Shown one piece after another: positions 1 through 7,965 of a DNA stretch of 19,269 bases (position 1 is its first letter; each line of letters begins with the position of its first letter). This DNA comes from Candidatus Puniceispirillum sp. (GTDB lineage Bacteria > Pseudomonadota > Alphaproteobacteria > Puniceispirillales > Puniceispirillaceae). The stretch covers positions 1 through 19,269 of the forward strand of contig JADHOU010000002.1 in assembly GCA_016778825.1 (NCBI GenBank), read 5' to 3'. Under the pieces are notes generated by a model. It ran no database searches. It saw only the letters and a list, made by a program, of their open reading frames with translations, and had not been told where the DNA came from. Made by a program: the position numbers and the translations under genes.

Positions 1-1
1 G

Positions 2-385
2 ATGTGCGCTCATATCATGCGCATGGTGCGCTCATCAGTTATCGATGTGATGGCCAGCGACTATGTCCAGATGGCAACTTTGAAAGGCGTTCCCTATTGG
101 CAGATGGTGTTTCGGCATGCGCTTCCTAACGCGTTATTGCCGGCGATCAATGTTGTGGCATTGACCATCGCTTGGTTGCTTGGCGGTGTTGTCGTGATCG
201 AAGTCGTTTTTAACTATCCGGGCCTTGGACGGCTGATGATCGATTCAATTTCTGACCGAAACCTGCCGGTTGTGCAGTCAATCGCACTGATCGTTGCCAG
301 CGTCTATGTATGCGTGAATCTTGCAGCAGATCTGTTGACGATGATTGCCAATCCCAAACTCCGCACGATGTATATGAGAAAATAA
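2..385 (+). CDS. DppB/OppB-type ABC transporter permease, C-terminal part
   Basis: This is the last 127 residues of an inner-membrane permease of the oligopeptide/dipeptide/nickel ABC importer family; the gene begins before the window, so the ATG at 2 need not be a start. The fragment contains the cytoplasmic EAA-type coupling loop (about residues 19-45, including LKGVPYWQ and RHALPNALLP), which docks on the ATPase. Two hydrophobic segments follow (about 46-72 and 92-112), with the family's VFNYPGLG motif between them. The stop shares one base with the ATG of the next permease (TAATG), which indicates translational coupling. Substrate cannot be read from this part; peptide, opine or glutathione-type solutes are all possible for the family. 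Confidence 0.9.
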   Translation: MCAHIMRMVRSSVIDVMASDYVQMATLKGVPYWQMVFRHALPNALLPAINVVALTIAWLLGGVVVIEVVFNYPGLGRLMIDSISDRNLPVVQSIALIVASVYVCVNLAADLLTMIANPKLRTMYMRK

Positions 386-1269
386 TGACCGTATCTTCTA
401 CCAGCCATCAGCAGGAACAGGGTCGTTTTATTACGGTTATGAAGGATATTCTGGCACGACCATCAGGGCGTATCGGCCTGACCTTGGTGCTATTTCATAT
501 TCTGCTCGCATTGCTAAGCCCCTTGATTGCGCCATATGATTTCAAATTACAGAATTCGAGCTTGATGTTAAGCCCGCCATCCAGCGAACATTGGCTTGGC
601 GCTGATCATTTGGGGCGGGATATTTTGTCACGCACTTTGATGGGTGGGCGCGAGGCCTTGCTTGTGACCGGTATTGCAACACCGCTTGCCGTGATCTGGG
701 GTGGGTTCATTGGCATTTTATTTGGGCTTGTCGGTGGCCGTGTCGATGAAGTGCTTATGCGGGTTGTCGATGCGTTCTTGTCTTTGCCGTGGATTCTCAA
801 AATGCTGGTTTTAATTGTCACTTTTGGCACTGGTATCGGCGTGCTGATTCCAACCTTGACGTTCTTTTACGGGATTCCGGTAATCCGCGTTGCCCGCGCT
901 GCAACACATGACATCATTGCGCGCGATTTTGTTTGGGCGGCAAAAGCGCGAGGCCATAGCCGGATCAGCATTATCTGGCGCGAGCTTCTGCCCAATGTTC
1001 TTGATACTTTGATGGTTGAAGGTGCTATGCGCTGGTCATGGATGTTGCTTGCCTTTTCCTCACTTTCCTTTCTTGGCTTTGGCGTGTCGCCGCCAACCCC
1101 TGATTGGGGGTTGATGATTTCGGATGCGCGCGGCTTTATGTCCTTTGCCCCATGGGGCGTCATTGCACCGGTCATTGGCCTGTCATCACTTATTATTGGC
1201 ATTAACCTGTCTGCCGATGCCTTGGCCAAGGCGCTTGGTATTGACCGCGCTCAAAAGGCACCAATGTAA
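385..1269 (+). CDS. DppC/OppC-type ABC transporter permease
   Basis: A 294-residue inner-membrane permease that pairs with the DppB-type subunit to form the translocation pore. An OppC_N-like N-terminal helix (about residues 24-48) is followed by the conserved HWLGADHLGRDILSR motif (about 73-87), several membrane helices, and an EAA coupling loop around AAKARGHSRISIIWRELLPN. The C-terminal motif SFLGFGVSPPTPDWG is typical of DppC/GsiD. The ATG at 385 overlaps the upstream stop by one base. An open frame continues upstream to 310, but that extension lies inside the upstream gene and is not homologous-looking. Length matches the family (about 280-300 residues). The next gene starts two bases downstream. 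Confidence 0.93.
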   Translation: MTVSSTSHQQEQGRFITVMKDILARPSGRIGLTLVLFHILLALLSPLIAPYDFKLQNSSLMLSPPSSEHWLGADHLGRDILSRTLMGGREALLVTGIATPLAVIWGGFIGILFGLVGGRVDEVLMRVVDAFLSLPWILKMLVLIVTFGTGIGVLIPTLTFFYGIPVIRVARAATHDIIARDFVWAAKARGHSRISIIWRELLPNVLDTLMVEGAMRWSWMLLAFSSLSFLGFGVSPPTPDWGLMISDARGFMSFAPWGVIAPVIGLSSLIIGINLSADALAKALGIDRAQKAPM

Positions 1270-1270
1270 A

Positions 1271-3283
1271 ATGCCACAAAGTCTGTTCATTGATATAAAG
1301 AATCTCTCAGTTGGCTATACCAGCCGAAGCGGTAAAACCATCCCGGTTCTGCGTGATGTAAATCTAAGCATTACCAGAGGTGATAGCATCGGGCTGGTTG
1401 GGGAAAGCGGATCGGGAAAAAGCACCTTGGCGCTGGCCGCAATGGGGTATTTCAAACGCGGGCTTCATGTGATTTCAGGACAGGTTCAGTTTGACGGGAT
1501 CGACATGCTGAATATCGAGCGCAATGCCCTGCAACGCCTGCGTGGCGGGCGGCTTGCGCTGATCCCGCAAAATTCAGGCCAGTCCTTGACCCCGAATTTG
1601 CGTATTGGACAGCAGATCATTGAAGCCTTGCGCCTGCATAGCGATCTTCCGGCAACCGGCTTTGACGCGGGTGTGATTGATCTTTTGAGTCAGGTTCGCC
1701 TTCCCGATCCGATTGGGCTTACCGATCGCTATCCGCATGAATTGTCGGGCGGCCAGCAACAACGGGTGGCCATTGCAATGGCGCTTGCTAGCGACCCCGA
1801 AGCGTTGCTTCTCGACGAGCCAACCACCGGTCTTGATGTCACCACGCAAGCCCATATTATGGAGCTGCTTCGTGATTTGGCGAAAGACCGAAATCTTGCG
1901 ATGCTGTATGTCAGCCATGATCTTGGTGCAATCGCCCGCGTCTGCAACAAAGTCATGGTGATGTATGCTGGCGAAACCGTTCTGACCGGTAGCGCAAAGC
2001 AGGTGCTTTTATCGCCGCGTCACCCCTATGCACATGGTCTGCTGGCATCGATACCACGGTTGAATGAAGCCAGCCTGCCACAGGCACTGGACGGGCGGCC
2101 ACCAATGCCAAGCGAAACCATTACGGGCTGCGCTTTTGCCGATCGGTGCAAGCTGGCTGATCAAACCTGCCATTCGTCACCGCCGCAACTGAACCATCTT
2201 GAAACTGGTGAGGCCGTTCGCTGTTTTCACCATGACCAGATTGGCCAGCTCAATCGAAAGCCCGAAAAATCAGCAAGGTCAAACCCCGTTGTCGCGGATA
2301 AGGATATTGCGCTTTCACTTGCCAATCTGGCGGTTAGCTATAGCCGGCCCGGGCTTTTGTCAAAGCTGTTTACACCGCAAGATACCCCGCCAAGCACCGT
2401 AGACAGGATCACGATTGACATAAAAAAGGGCGAAACATTGGGGCTGGTTGGTGAGAGCGGCAGCGGCAAGTCAACCATCTTGAAAACCATTGCTGGAATG
2501 GTGCCAGCTCAATCGGGCAACATCATTTTGAACCAGACCGAACCATTGGATACGATGGTCGAAAAACGGCCAGCAGCCTATCTTCGTCAAGTGCAAATCA
2601 TCTTCCAGAATCCTGATGATAGCCTTAATCCGCGTCATACGGTTGCCCAGATTCTGGCGCAGCCGCTGCGTCTTTATTACGGGCTTTCCGGCACGCCTCT
2701 TCGCGACCGTAGCATCGCCATCCTCGAACAGGTTCGGCTTGGCGAACATTATCTCGAACGGCTTCCAAGCCAGCTTTCGGGTGGTGAAAAGCAACGTGTT
2801 GCAATCGCCCGCGCTTTTGCCGCAGACCCAGAGATCATTCTTTGTGATGAAGTGACATCGGCACTTGATGTATCGGTACAGGCGGCCGTGCTTGATCTTC
2901 TTGATGTGTTGAAACGACAAGACGGAACAACCTATATTTTCGTGTCACATGATCTTGCTGTGGTGAAGGCAATTTCAGATCGGGTGGCCGTTTTATATCA
3001 GGGTCGCATTTGTGAAATTGGCCCCGTTGCCGCGGTTTATTCGGCGCCTTTCCACCCCTATACCGATGCGCTTCTTGGTGCGGTGCTGGAACCTGATCCG
3101 GATGTTGCGCCACGTCTGACGGCTGATGATGCGGTTGAATTATCACCACCAAAAACGGGCTGCCCGTTCCAGCGACGGTGCCCACGCAAGCTTGGTAGCA
3201 TCTGCGAAACCAATATACCCACTGCACAGGAAATCGCACCAGGGCATATCATCCATTGCCATATTCCGCAGGTTGATCTGTAA
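1271..3283 (+). CDS. Fused DppD-DppF-type ABC ATPase with two nucleotide-binding domains
   Basis: A 670-residue cytoplasmic ATPase that joins in one chain the two ATPases usually encoded as dppD and dppF. Domain 1 shows Walker A GESGSGKST (44-52), signature LSGGQQQ (158-164), Walker B LLLDEP (179-184) and the H-loop SHD (215-217). Domain 2 shows Walker A (394-402), signature LSGGEKQ (502-508), Walker B ILCDE (523-527) and H-loop His560. Each half ends in an oligo_HPY-type tail with HPY and a Cys-rich motif; in the first, Cys287, Cys293, Cys300 and Cys318. The ATG at 1271 is two bases after the permease stop, with AAAAGG at 1253-1258. The frame is open further upstream to 1124, but inside dppC. 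Both sites look catalytically complete. Fusions of this kind are known for GsiA/YejF-like ATPases. Confidence 0.94.
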   Translation: MPQSLFIDIKNLSVGYTSRSGKTIPVLRDVNLSITRGDSIGLVGESGSGKSTLALAAMGYFKRGLHVISGQVQFDGIDMLNIERNALQRLRGGRLALIPQNSGQSLTPNLRIGQQIIEALRLHSDLPATGFDAGVIDLLSQVRLPDPIGLTDRYPHELSGGQQQRVAIAMALASDPEALLLDEPTTGLDVTTQAHIMELLRDLAKDRNLAMLYVSHDLGAIARVCNKVMVMYAGETVLTGSAKQVLLSPRHPYAHGLLASIPRLNEASLPQALDGRPPMPSETITGCAFADRCKLADQTCHSSPPQLNHLETGEAVRCFHHDQIGQLNRKPEKSARSNPVVADKDIALSLANLAVSYSRPGLLSKLFTPQDTPPSTVDRITIDIKKGETLGLVGESGSGKSTILKTIAGMVPAQSGNIILNQTEPLDTMVEKRPAAYLRQVQIIFQNPDDSLNPRHTVAQILAQPLRLYYGLSGTPLRDRSIAILEQVRLGEHYLERLPSQLSGGEKQRVAIARAFAADPEIILCDEVTSALDVSVQAAVLDLLDVLKRQDGTTYIFVSHDLAVVKAISDRVAVLYQGRICEIGPVAAVYSAPFHPYTDALLGAVLEPDPDVAPRLTADDAVELSPPKTGCPFQRRCPRKLGSICETNIPTAQEIAPGHIIHCHIPQVDL

Positions 3284-3308
3284 TTCTGCCGCTAATGAGG
3301 CTTATCAA

Positions 3309-4034
3309 ATGATCCAGAATCTTCGCGCTTTATTGGCACCAACAGGCAGGCTTCGGGTTGGCATAAATATGGCTAATTTCCTGCTGGTAACAGGCCAGCG
3401 CCCCGATGGTACACCAGATGGGGTTTCGCCTGATCTTGCCCGCCAGATTGCCCATAAACTCGATGTGCCTTGTGACTTCATCTGTTTTGAAAATCCTGGC
3501 CAATTGGCTGATTGCGTGAATGACAATATTTGGGATATTGGCAATATTGCTGTCGAACCTGCCCGTGCGAAACATATTGCCTTCACGCGGCCCTATGTTC
3601 AGATTGATGCCAATTTCATGATTCACAAGAATGATCCCTATCGCACGAATGCCGATATTGATCAGCGCGGCATTTCCATCGCCGCCTATGGACGCAGTGC
3701 CTATGATCTGTGGCTGACAAGCAATTTTGAAAATGCCGGCATGATCCGAACACCAACAATTGCGGCTTCGCATGAATTATTCAAATCTGGGGGCGCGAAT
3801 GTTCTGGCGAGCCTGAAGTCAAAATTATTGGACGAGATTGCCACAGACAGCGACTACCGGATCATCGAACCACCTTTCACCAGTGTTTTGCAAGCCTGCG
3901 GCGTCGCCAAGACCAAACAAACAGCCGTTGCATTTCTAAATAATGTTATTGGCGAGTTGATTGCGAACGGCGGTCTTCAAAACTCACTTGATCAACATCA
4001 TGTTACCGCCGAATTAACGTTACCACCGCGATAG
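3309..4034 (+). CDS. Solute-binding protein family 3-like protein without signal peptide
   Basis: A 241-residue protein resembling the amino-acid-type periplasmic binding fold (SBP family 3). Recognisable pieces are the opening strand GRLRVGIN near residue 15, the ligand-region pattern DGVSPDLARQIAHKLDVP, then WDIGNIAVEPARAKHIAFTRPYV. The ATG at 3309 has GAGG at 3296-3299, nine bases away. Starting there, the mature-like domain begins at once, with no hydrophobic leader or lipobox. The upstream in-frame extension to 3126 overlaps the ATPase gene and adds no leader either. It therefore looks cytoplasmic unless exported by another route. It sits 25 bp after the ATPase fusion. Its family differs from the family-5 binding proteins usually paired with Dpp/Opp permeases, so it may be an accessory sensor or an enzyme-like derivative. 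Confidence 0.8.
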   Translation: MIQNLRALLAPTGRLRVGINMANFLLVTGQRPDGTPDGVSPDLARQIAHKLDVPCDFICFENPGQLADCVNDNIWDIGNIAVEPARAKHIAFTRPYVQIDANFMIHKNDPYRTNADIDQRGISIAAYGRSAYDLWLTSNFENAGMIRTPTIAASHELFKSGGANVLASLKSKLLDEIATDSDYRIIEPPFTSVLQACGVAKTKQTAVAFLNNVIGELIANGGLQNSLDQHHVTAELTLPPR

Positions 4035-4146
4035 GCGGTCTGATCATTGCCCAGCCCCATAACCATCTCTTGCCACGCATCAAAACGTAAATAGGCTTTT
4101 TTGAAATGCATTTCGGTGGCACAGTAATGGCGTCATTATTAGCAGA
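4025..4146 (+). promoter_or_regulatory. Intergenic segment with two inverted repeats before the MFS gene
   Basis: A short hairpin-capable repeat, ACCGC-GATAG-GCGGT (4025-4039), spans the stop codon of the binding-protein gene. It has only five stem pairs and no T tract, so it is a poor terminator. Further on is a perfect 12-base palindrome, GAAATGCATTTC (4103-4114), about 48 bases before the MFS ATG, where an operator could lie. Regulatory function is inferred only from position and symmetry. No convincing -35/-10 pair was found. Confidence 0.25.
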
Positions 4147-4161
4147 TTGGCAATCGCCACA

Positions 4162-5412
4162 ATGCAGCTTTTGATTTCTCTTTCAGCTTTGCTTTTATCC
4201 GTCATGCTTGTGCAGATGGGTATAGGCGCGCTTCGTCCGTTCGACAGCATCTCGGGTGCGGCGCTTGGCTTTACCAGCGTTGATATTGGGCTAATTGCCT
4301 CGGGGCACTTTGCCGGATTCCTATGTGGCTGCTTGCTTGGTCCAAAGCTGGTTTATCGTGCCGGACATTCACGTGCTTTTGCAATTCTTGCTGCTGTTGG
4401 CGTAATATCTATCATTGCTCATACGATCAAGGCCGATCCATATTTTTGGACATTTGCGCGAATTCTTGGCGGTTTTGCGGTTGCCGGATGTTACACCGTT
4501 ATCGAAAGCTGGCTTCAAGCCAAAGCCACTAACCAAATCCGCGCACGAGTCTTTTCAATTTACCGGATTGCCGATTTCGCCGGGCAGATTTTTGCGAATA
4601 GTCTGATCGGCGTGCTGACACCGGCAAGCTATATATCCTATAATATCCTTGCCATGATCATGTGTCTTGCGCTCATCCCGCTGGCGGTAACCCTAAGCAA
4701 AGAGCCAAGCCTTCCAACGACCCAGAAATTTCGTCCATACTTGGCCTATCAAATATCACCTCTTGCCACTCTTGGCGTGGTGATTGCCGGTATCTCAACA
4801 TCGGCCTTTGGATCAATCGCACCGCTCTATGTTGCCGATCTGGGCATGTCGAATTTAGAGATTTCCTATTTTTTGACGGCGGCAGTTATTGGCGGTGTTA
4901 TTGTTCACCCGCCAGCTGGCTTTCTGGCCGACCGTTTTGACCGCCGCTCGGTATTGATGTTTTTCAGCATCCTTTCGACGGTTGTCTGTTTGGCGATTGG
5001 CAGTGATCTTGTCGGTCTCGCCGCGCAAGGGCATAGCGTATCGTTATTGCTTGCTCTATCATTTGGCATTAGCACCTTTCCGATTTATTCATTATCGGCT
5101 GCACATGCGAATGATTTTGCCGAACCTGATGATGTTTTGGACCTCAGCGCATCTTTGATTTTCTTCTATGCGCTTGGTGCCATCATTTCACCGATCATCG
5201 CAGGCTATATTATTGGCAGATTTGGAACATCATATCTGTTCATTTATATTTCCGTTGCGCATATTTTGTTGATGAGCTTTACCATTTGGCGCGCCATTGC
5301 ACGGCCGGTATCCAGCGATGACAAGCCCTATGCCTATTACCCAAGAACAACCATGTTTATCGCAAATATTATTCGTGGACGTAACGCTTCGGATAAACGC
5401 GACAAACCATAG
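4162..5412 (+). CDS. MFS transporter, YcaD-like
   Basis: A 416-residue inner-membrane protein of the major facilitator superfamily with about twelve hydrophobic segments. The first half has the conserved acidic/aromatic stretch GCYTVIESWLQAKAT, typical of the YcaD-like MFS group. A motif-A-like loop GFLADRFDRRSVL lies between the seventh and eighth helices. The substrate is unknown; such proteins are often drug or metabolite exporters. The start is uncertain: ATG at 4162 puts the first helix at the very N-terminus, and an in-frame TTG at 4147 would add five residues; neither has a clear ribosome binding site. It lies 127 bp after the binding-protein gene, on the same strand, so membership of the ABC operon is possible but not shown. 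Confidence 0.88.
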   Translation: MQLLISLSALLLSVMLVQMGIGALRPFDSISGAALGFTSVDIGLIASGHFAGFLCGCLLGPKLVYRAGHSRAFAILAAVGVISIIAHTIKADPYFWTFARILGGFAVAGCYTVIESWLQAKATNQIRARVFSIYRIADFAGQIFANSLIGVLTPASYISYNILAMIMCLALIPLAVTLSKEPSLPTTQKFRPYLAYQISPLATLGVVIAGISTSAFGSIAPLYVADLGMSNLEISYFLTAAVIGGVIVHPPAGFLADRFDRRSVLMFFSILSTVVCLAIGSDLVGLAAQGHSVSLLLALSFGISTFPIYSLSAAHANDFAEPDDVLDLSASLIFFYALGAIISPIIAGYIIGRFGTSYLFIYISVAHILLMSFTIWRAIARPVSSDDKPYAYYPRTTMFIANIIRGRNASDKRDKP

Positions 5413-5423
5413 CGCATTATTTA

Positions 5424-5498
5424 TTGCGTCTGACGCAACATCAGCAAATCAGTTCCGCGATGAAATCTTGTCGATAGCCACGCCAATGGGGCGGTGGC
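5424..5498. terminator. Possible terminator/hairpin region between convergent MFS and hemY
   Basis: The gap between the two convergent genes holds a perfect symmetric element, TTGCGTC-T-GACGCAA (5424-5438). It also holds a GC-rich hairpin: GCCACGCC (5477-5484), loop AATGG, then GGC-G-GTGGC (5490-5498) with one bulged G. The second would form in the transcript running off hemY on the minus strand as well as in the plus-strand transcript. Neither has a following run of U, so they are not canonical intrinsic terminators; the convergent position is the main argument. Confidence 0.3.
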
Positions 5499-5514
5499 AT
5501 AGGGCTTAACGGGG

Positions 5515-6771
5515 CTATGAATCATGCGTGATAAGCGGGCTTGTTCCGGCTGGCCGCTGCCAAACCAAAGTGGCAAATTCATCACAAGCGGGGCAGAATG
5601 CTTGCCAATCATCATGTCTGCTTTTACAAGATGTGCAGTGCCATCGTGACGGGGTATCTTCTTCACCACCATCAAGATCGCGCGCTGCGCTGAATAATCG
5701 TTCAGCCTCACCGTCAAGCCCCGCATCGCGTGCCTGTCCGGCAACCAGAAAATAGGCCGCTTTCTGCTGGCTTGATTCAATCTGTGCCAACAGTTTGCTC
5801 AGCTTTGCGATAAATTGGCCATCATTGCTTTTCCATGCAATTTTTAGCCTTGTTGCAATGCTGTCATGGGGGTGAATTTTGAACGCTGTTTCCAGAATTT
5901 TCGCCGCGCGCCCATGCGCTTTGTCATCAAGATAATGATCGGCAAGCATGGTGACGGCTGGCAGGAATCCCGGGTCAATCTTTAACGCTGTCAAAAGTTC
6001 TTTATCGGCTGATTTGCGATCACTCTCTTGCAATTCACTAGCTTTTAAAAAATGCAGCGCGCAAGCTTGACGCGTAATAAGCGCCAATCGATCAGGCGCT
6101 GTTTTTGATTTGGTTTTTTTCTGCTGGCGCGCCATCACGTCCAACGCCGGAAGGGCTGCGTTCCAATCCTTGCGGCCGGTCTCCAGCTTGAAAAGATGAT
6201 CAGCCGCCAGCACCGAATTTGGCTTGAGTGCCAGCGCAGCTTTTGCCGATTGGCGAGCCTTGACCGGATCATGGTCATCAAGCGCCAACCGCAGTAACCC
6301 GATATGACCAAGAAAAGCTGTTTCGCGATCATCCAGAATTGAAGTGAAATAACGTCTTGCTGCTTGGTGATCACCGGCTAGATGCGCTGCTTGCGCAACC
6401 AAGAGGCCGGTGAGTTTTGGTTCTTTTAACAACCGCTCGGCGCGGCTGGCATGTTTGCGCGCCTCGGCTGGTTCGCCTGCTGATACAGCCATTAACCCCA
6501 ATGTCAGCGCACGATGGCCAGCATCATCACGGCGTTGACGAAGCCGCCTGCCGAGCCAGCGCGGCATCGCGCGGATGGCGCGCAACAGCCGATCAAAAAA
6601 CACCAGAATAAGCGCAAAGATAACAAACAGCGCAACAGCCAGACTTGTTGGCAATTCCATTCGCCAGCCAAGCCATTCGATCTGCATTGCCCCTGGCTGG
6701 CTGGCCAGCCAGCTTGCCGTAGCGGCGGCGGCAATGACGACCGTAAACAGAATCAGAAGCTTTTTAAACAT
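5515..6771 (-). CDS. hemY: HemY-like heme-biosynthesis-associated TPR membrane protein with C-terminal zinc ribbon
   Basis: A 418-residue protein of the HemY_N/TPR family, found beside heme genes in many Proteobacteria; it is not the unrelated protoporphyrinogen oxidase of the same name. Two N-terminal membrane helices (about 3-23 and 41-60) are joined by a short loop containing IEWLGWRMELPTS, the HemY_N hallmark. A basic stretch and helical TPR-like repeats follow (about 85-365). The end carries Cys379-x2-Cys382-x10-Cys393-x2-Cys396, a zinc-ribbon-like site with aromatic residues around it. The exact role is unsettled; in the family it is thought to help organise late heme synthesis at the membrane. 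It is the last gene of the minus-strand heme cluster, 27 bp after the Mic60-like gene. Confidence 0.9.
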   Translation of the reverse strand: MFKKLLILFTVVIAAAATASWLASQPGAMQIEWLGWRMELPTSLAVALFVIFALILVFFDRLLRAIRAMPRWLGRRLRQRRDDAGHRALTLGLMAVSAGEPAEARKHASRAERLLKEPKLTGLLVAQAAHLAGDHQAARRYFTSILDDRETAFLGHIGLLRLALDDHDPVKARQSAKAALALKPNSVLAADHLFKLETGRKDWNAALPALDVMARQQKKTKSKTAPDRLALITRQACALHFLKASELQESDRKSADKELLTALKIDPGFLPAVTMLADHYLDDKAHGRAAKILETAFKIHPHDSIATRLKIAWKSNDGQFIAKLSKLLAQIESSQQKAAYFLVAGQARDAGLDGEAERLFSAARDLDGGEEDTPSRWHCTSCKSRHDDWQAFCPACDEFATLVWQRPAGTSPLITHDS

Positions 6772-6798
6772 GATCTAAGTGCAATCCAGTTTTCGGCA

Positions 6799-7965
6799 TT
6801 ATTGAATTTCAATGGCAGTGGCAAGATAGTCTGTCACCAGCCCATTAACCGCCTTATCAAGTGCCTGACGCGTCTTGGCGGCGGCCAGCCAGACATCAAG
6901 CGATGGCAGATCAGATCCCGACCATTGACCTGCAGCTTTGATCGCGCTGCCAAGATCCTTTAGCGCAAGCGCCGTTTCAAAATCACCAAGCGCGGCGGCA
7001 TTGCCACCGGCGTCATCGCCAATTGCCCGAAGCTGGACAAGCTGGCCAAGCTTGGCACTGGTTTTTTCCAAAAATCCAGCATTATCGGCAGCATGATTTA
7101 ACGCGGCGGTCATTTGCGGCACCAAATCATAGGCTTTTTGCAGCAATTGATGTTGGCTGTCCGGCATCGGATTTGCCGCGTTTTGCAATGGCGCAAGGCC
7201 GGTTATGTTGGCACCGCGATCGGCAAGCCCCTGTAGCAATGACAACCAGCGATCAAGTGGCTGGCCAGCCAGATTATCGGCAAGAAGGCCGCTGACAACC
7301 AAAAGGCCTGCTGGCGCGGTCATTTGCTTGCCGGTGCTGACGGGTTGCGTGTCGGCTGCCGGCAGGCTATTGGCATTATCGCTGGCACCTTCACTCGCTT
7401 TTAATGGTGGGGCTTGTTTGGCCAATGCCGCCTCAAGCGCGGCAAAGCGTTGATCCATATCATTGCGAATGGTGGCAATATCCGCTTTGGCATCACTGCC
7501 GAAATCATTATTTTGGCTGTTATCGGCGGGTGGTGTTGATGGCGCGGCCATCTGGTCTTGCAGGCCAGCAAGTGCCGCTTGCTGGCTTTGCCGGTCGGCG
7601 GCAAGCTGGCTTTCAAGCGCGGCAAGCCGCTCAGCAAGATCCGAATTTGCAATATCCGCCAACTCCTTTGCATCACTGTTGCTAGCCGGCATAAGGGCGG
7701 CGATATCGGCAGTGTTCTGGCGTTGCTGCCAAATGGCAAAACCGGCAATACCAACGGCCAAAATCGACAAGGCCAAAGCCGCAATTGTGATCAAAGAACC
7801 AGCGTTAGATGAGGAGCCAGTAGAGGGGCCACTAGGCGGCGGTGCGCTGTGGCTATGTTTTGATGCGCTGGCATGCGGCGTCGGCGTTTGGTCTGCGGGT
7901 TTTTCAACCGCATCGCCGTCAATCGTATCGCCCATTTTGGCGGATGGTTGCTTTGATTTTGCCAT
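6799..7965 (-). CDS. Mic60/mitofilin-like inner-membrane protein
   Basis: A 388-residue protein with the layout of alphaproteobacterial Mic60. A low-complexity Ser/Pro/Ala-rich N-terminus (1-55) precedes one membrane helix (about 57-79). A long helical, probably coiled-coil region follows (about 85-140 and 160-185). The C-terminal mitofilin-type domain spans about 300-388, including LGQLVQLRAIGDD and the conserved spacing to WLAAAKTRQALDKAV. In this family the protein shapes intracytoplasmic or inner-membrane folds and contacts outer-membrane partners; that is family knowledge. The gene lies between hemD and hemY, the position known for Mic60 in Alphaproteobacteria, which supports the call more than sequence alone. 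Start is the ATG at 7965; no strong ribosome binding site is visible. Confidence 0.85.
   Translation of the reverse strand: MAKSKQPSAKMGDTIDGDAVEKPADQTPTPHASASKHSHSAPPPSGPSTGSSSNAGSLITIAALALSILAVGIAGFAIWQQRQNTADIAALMPASNSDAKELADIANSDLAERLAALESQLAADRQSQQAALAGLQDQMAAPSTPPADNSQNNDFGSDAKADIATIRNDMDQRFAALEAALAKQAPPLKASEGASDNANSLPAADTQPVSTGKQMTAPAGLLVVSGLLADNLAGQPLDRWLSLLQGLADRGANITGLAPLQNAANPMPDSQHQLLQKAYDLVPQMTAALNHAADNAGFLEKTSAKLGQLVQLRAIGDDAGGNAAALGDFETALALKDLGSAIKAAGQWSGSDLPSLDVWLAAAKTRQALDKAVNGLVTDYLATAIEIQ

Noticed and set aside
2471..2920. 149-codon minus-strand open frame inside the ATPase fusion
   Set aside because: It is opposite the second ATPase domain, whose Walker and signature motifs are intact; no independent evidence of coding.
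3126..3308. N-terminal extension of the family-3 binding-like protein that might contain a signal peptide
   Set aside because: The extension overlaps the ATPase gene, is basic and lacks a hydrophobic core or lipobox, and a good ribosome binding site supports the ATG at 3309.
4025..4039. Hairpin ACCGC-GATAG-GCGGT as an intrinsic terminator
   Set aside because: Five-pair stem, overlaps the stop codon and has no following T run.
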